The position numbers and the translations under genes were made by a program. Of a DNA stretch of 64,000 nt, positions 63,958 through 64,000 are shown piece by piece. The DNA is from Pseudomonadota bacterium (lineage in GTDB: Bacteria; Pseudomonadota; Alphaproteobacteria; UBA2136; JAPKEQ01): NCBI GenBank assembly GCA_036141575.1, contig JAYZXF010000001.1, forward strand, positions 124,001 through 188,000, read 5' to 3'. Each line of letters begins with the position of its first letter. Positions within the stretch are counted from its first letter, which is position 1. The notes below the pieces were generated by a model. It made no database searches, was not told the origin of the DNA, and was given only the letters and a program-made list of their open reading frames with translations.

Positions 63958-64000
63958 AGGTTTATCTTTTGCATCATGGACGCATTGAGTTTGAATGTAG

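Noticed and set aside
1-64000. CRISPR array, integrase, complete insertion sequence or rRNA operon
   Set aside because: No regularly spaced repeats, no tyrosine or serine recombinase, no transposase and no rRNA sequence were seen in the window.

Overview
The window reads as the chromosome of a low-GC alphaproteobacterium. The evidence is the gene set and gene order: an sucA-sucB-MAPEG-lpd run, an hflK-hflC-degP-miaA run, an alpha-type RpoH, ATP-type PckA and a cobS-cobT pair. One feature disagrees. The tmRNA at 27052-27408 is a one-piece, non-permuted gene, whereas two-piece permuted tmRNA is the norm in that class. A deep-branching lineage or an acquired ssrA could explain this; the window alone cannot decide.

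Layout. 1-10220 holds housekeeping genes: the end of era, typA/bipA, a photolyase, a Kef-type K+/H+ antiporter, an orphan VirB11/CpaF-like ATPase and pckA. A tRNA-Tyr at 10521 is followed by an AT-rich MtlR-like gene and two GGDEF proteins, one of which joins an EamA-like membrane part, a Fis-like helix-turn-helix and a GGDEF domain. 14079-27051 is accessory. It contains a five-gene minus-strand defence cassette (HTH, SNF2-type helicase, DUF4391, Mod, Res) and then a compact plus-strand RiPP-like cluster. 27052-45764 carries tmRNA, thyA-folA, a saccharopine-dehydrogenase-like gene, mrp between two foldback/inverted-repeat elements, hflKC-degP-miaA and sucAB-lpd. That last operon is followed by a chromosomal KamB/NpmA-like 16S rRNA methyltransferase directly upstream of rsmI. 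45871-59231 carries the glycine cleavage operon gcvT-H-PA-PB, an ALDH7-type aldehyde dehydrogenase, cobST with a nucleoside-deoxyribosyltransferase-like gene, rpoH and rluD. 59337-64000 has tRNA-Glu, a PhnD-like binding protein with a hybrid histidine kinase, and a phosphoribosyltransferase/PQQ-propeller fusion.

The best candidate for an undescribed system is the cluster at 24206-26598. A 56-residue peptide made almost wholly of two near-identical 22-residue repeats sits behind a strong promoter and Shine-Dalgarno sequence. A terminator-like hairpin follows it, then a HExxH protein of the putative 2-oxoglutarate-dependent peptide beta-hydroxylase type, then a translationally coupled YcaO protein. 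No E1-like partner, TfuA, protease or transporter is adjacent. The simplest reading is a RiPP in which peptide hydroxylation and YcaO chemistry act on two cores carried by one precursor.

Recurrent regulatory signals include several promoters whose -10 box ends 6-7 bases before the start codon (kef, gcvT, rluD and the gene at 50345), which predicts leaderless mRNAs. Two start regions have the Shine-Dalgarno sequence buried in a hairpin: the gene after typA, and thyA.
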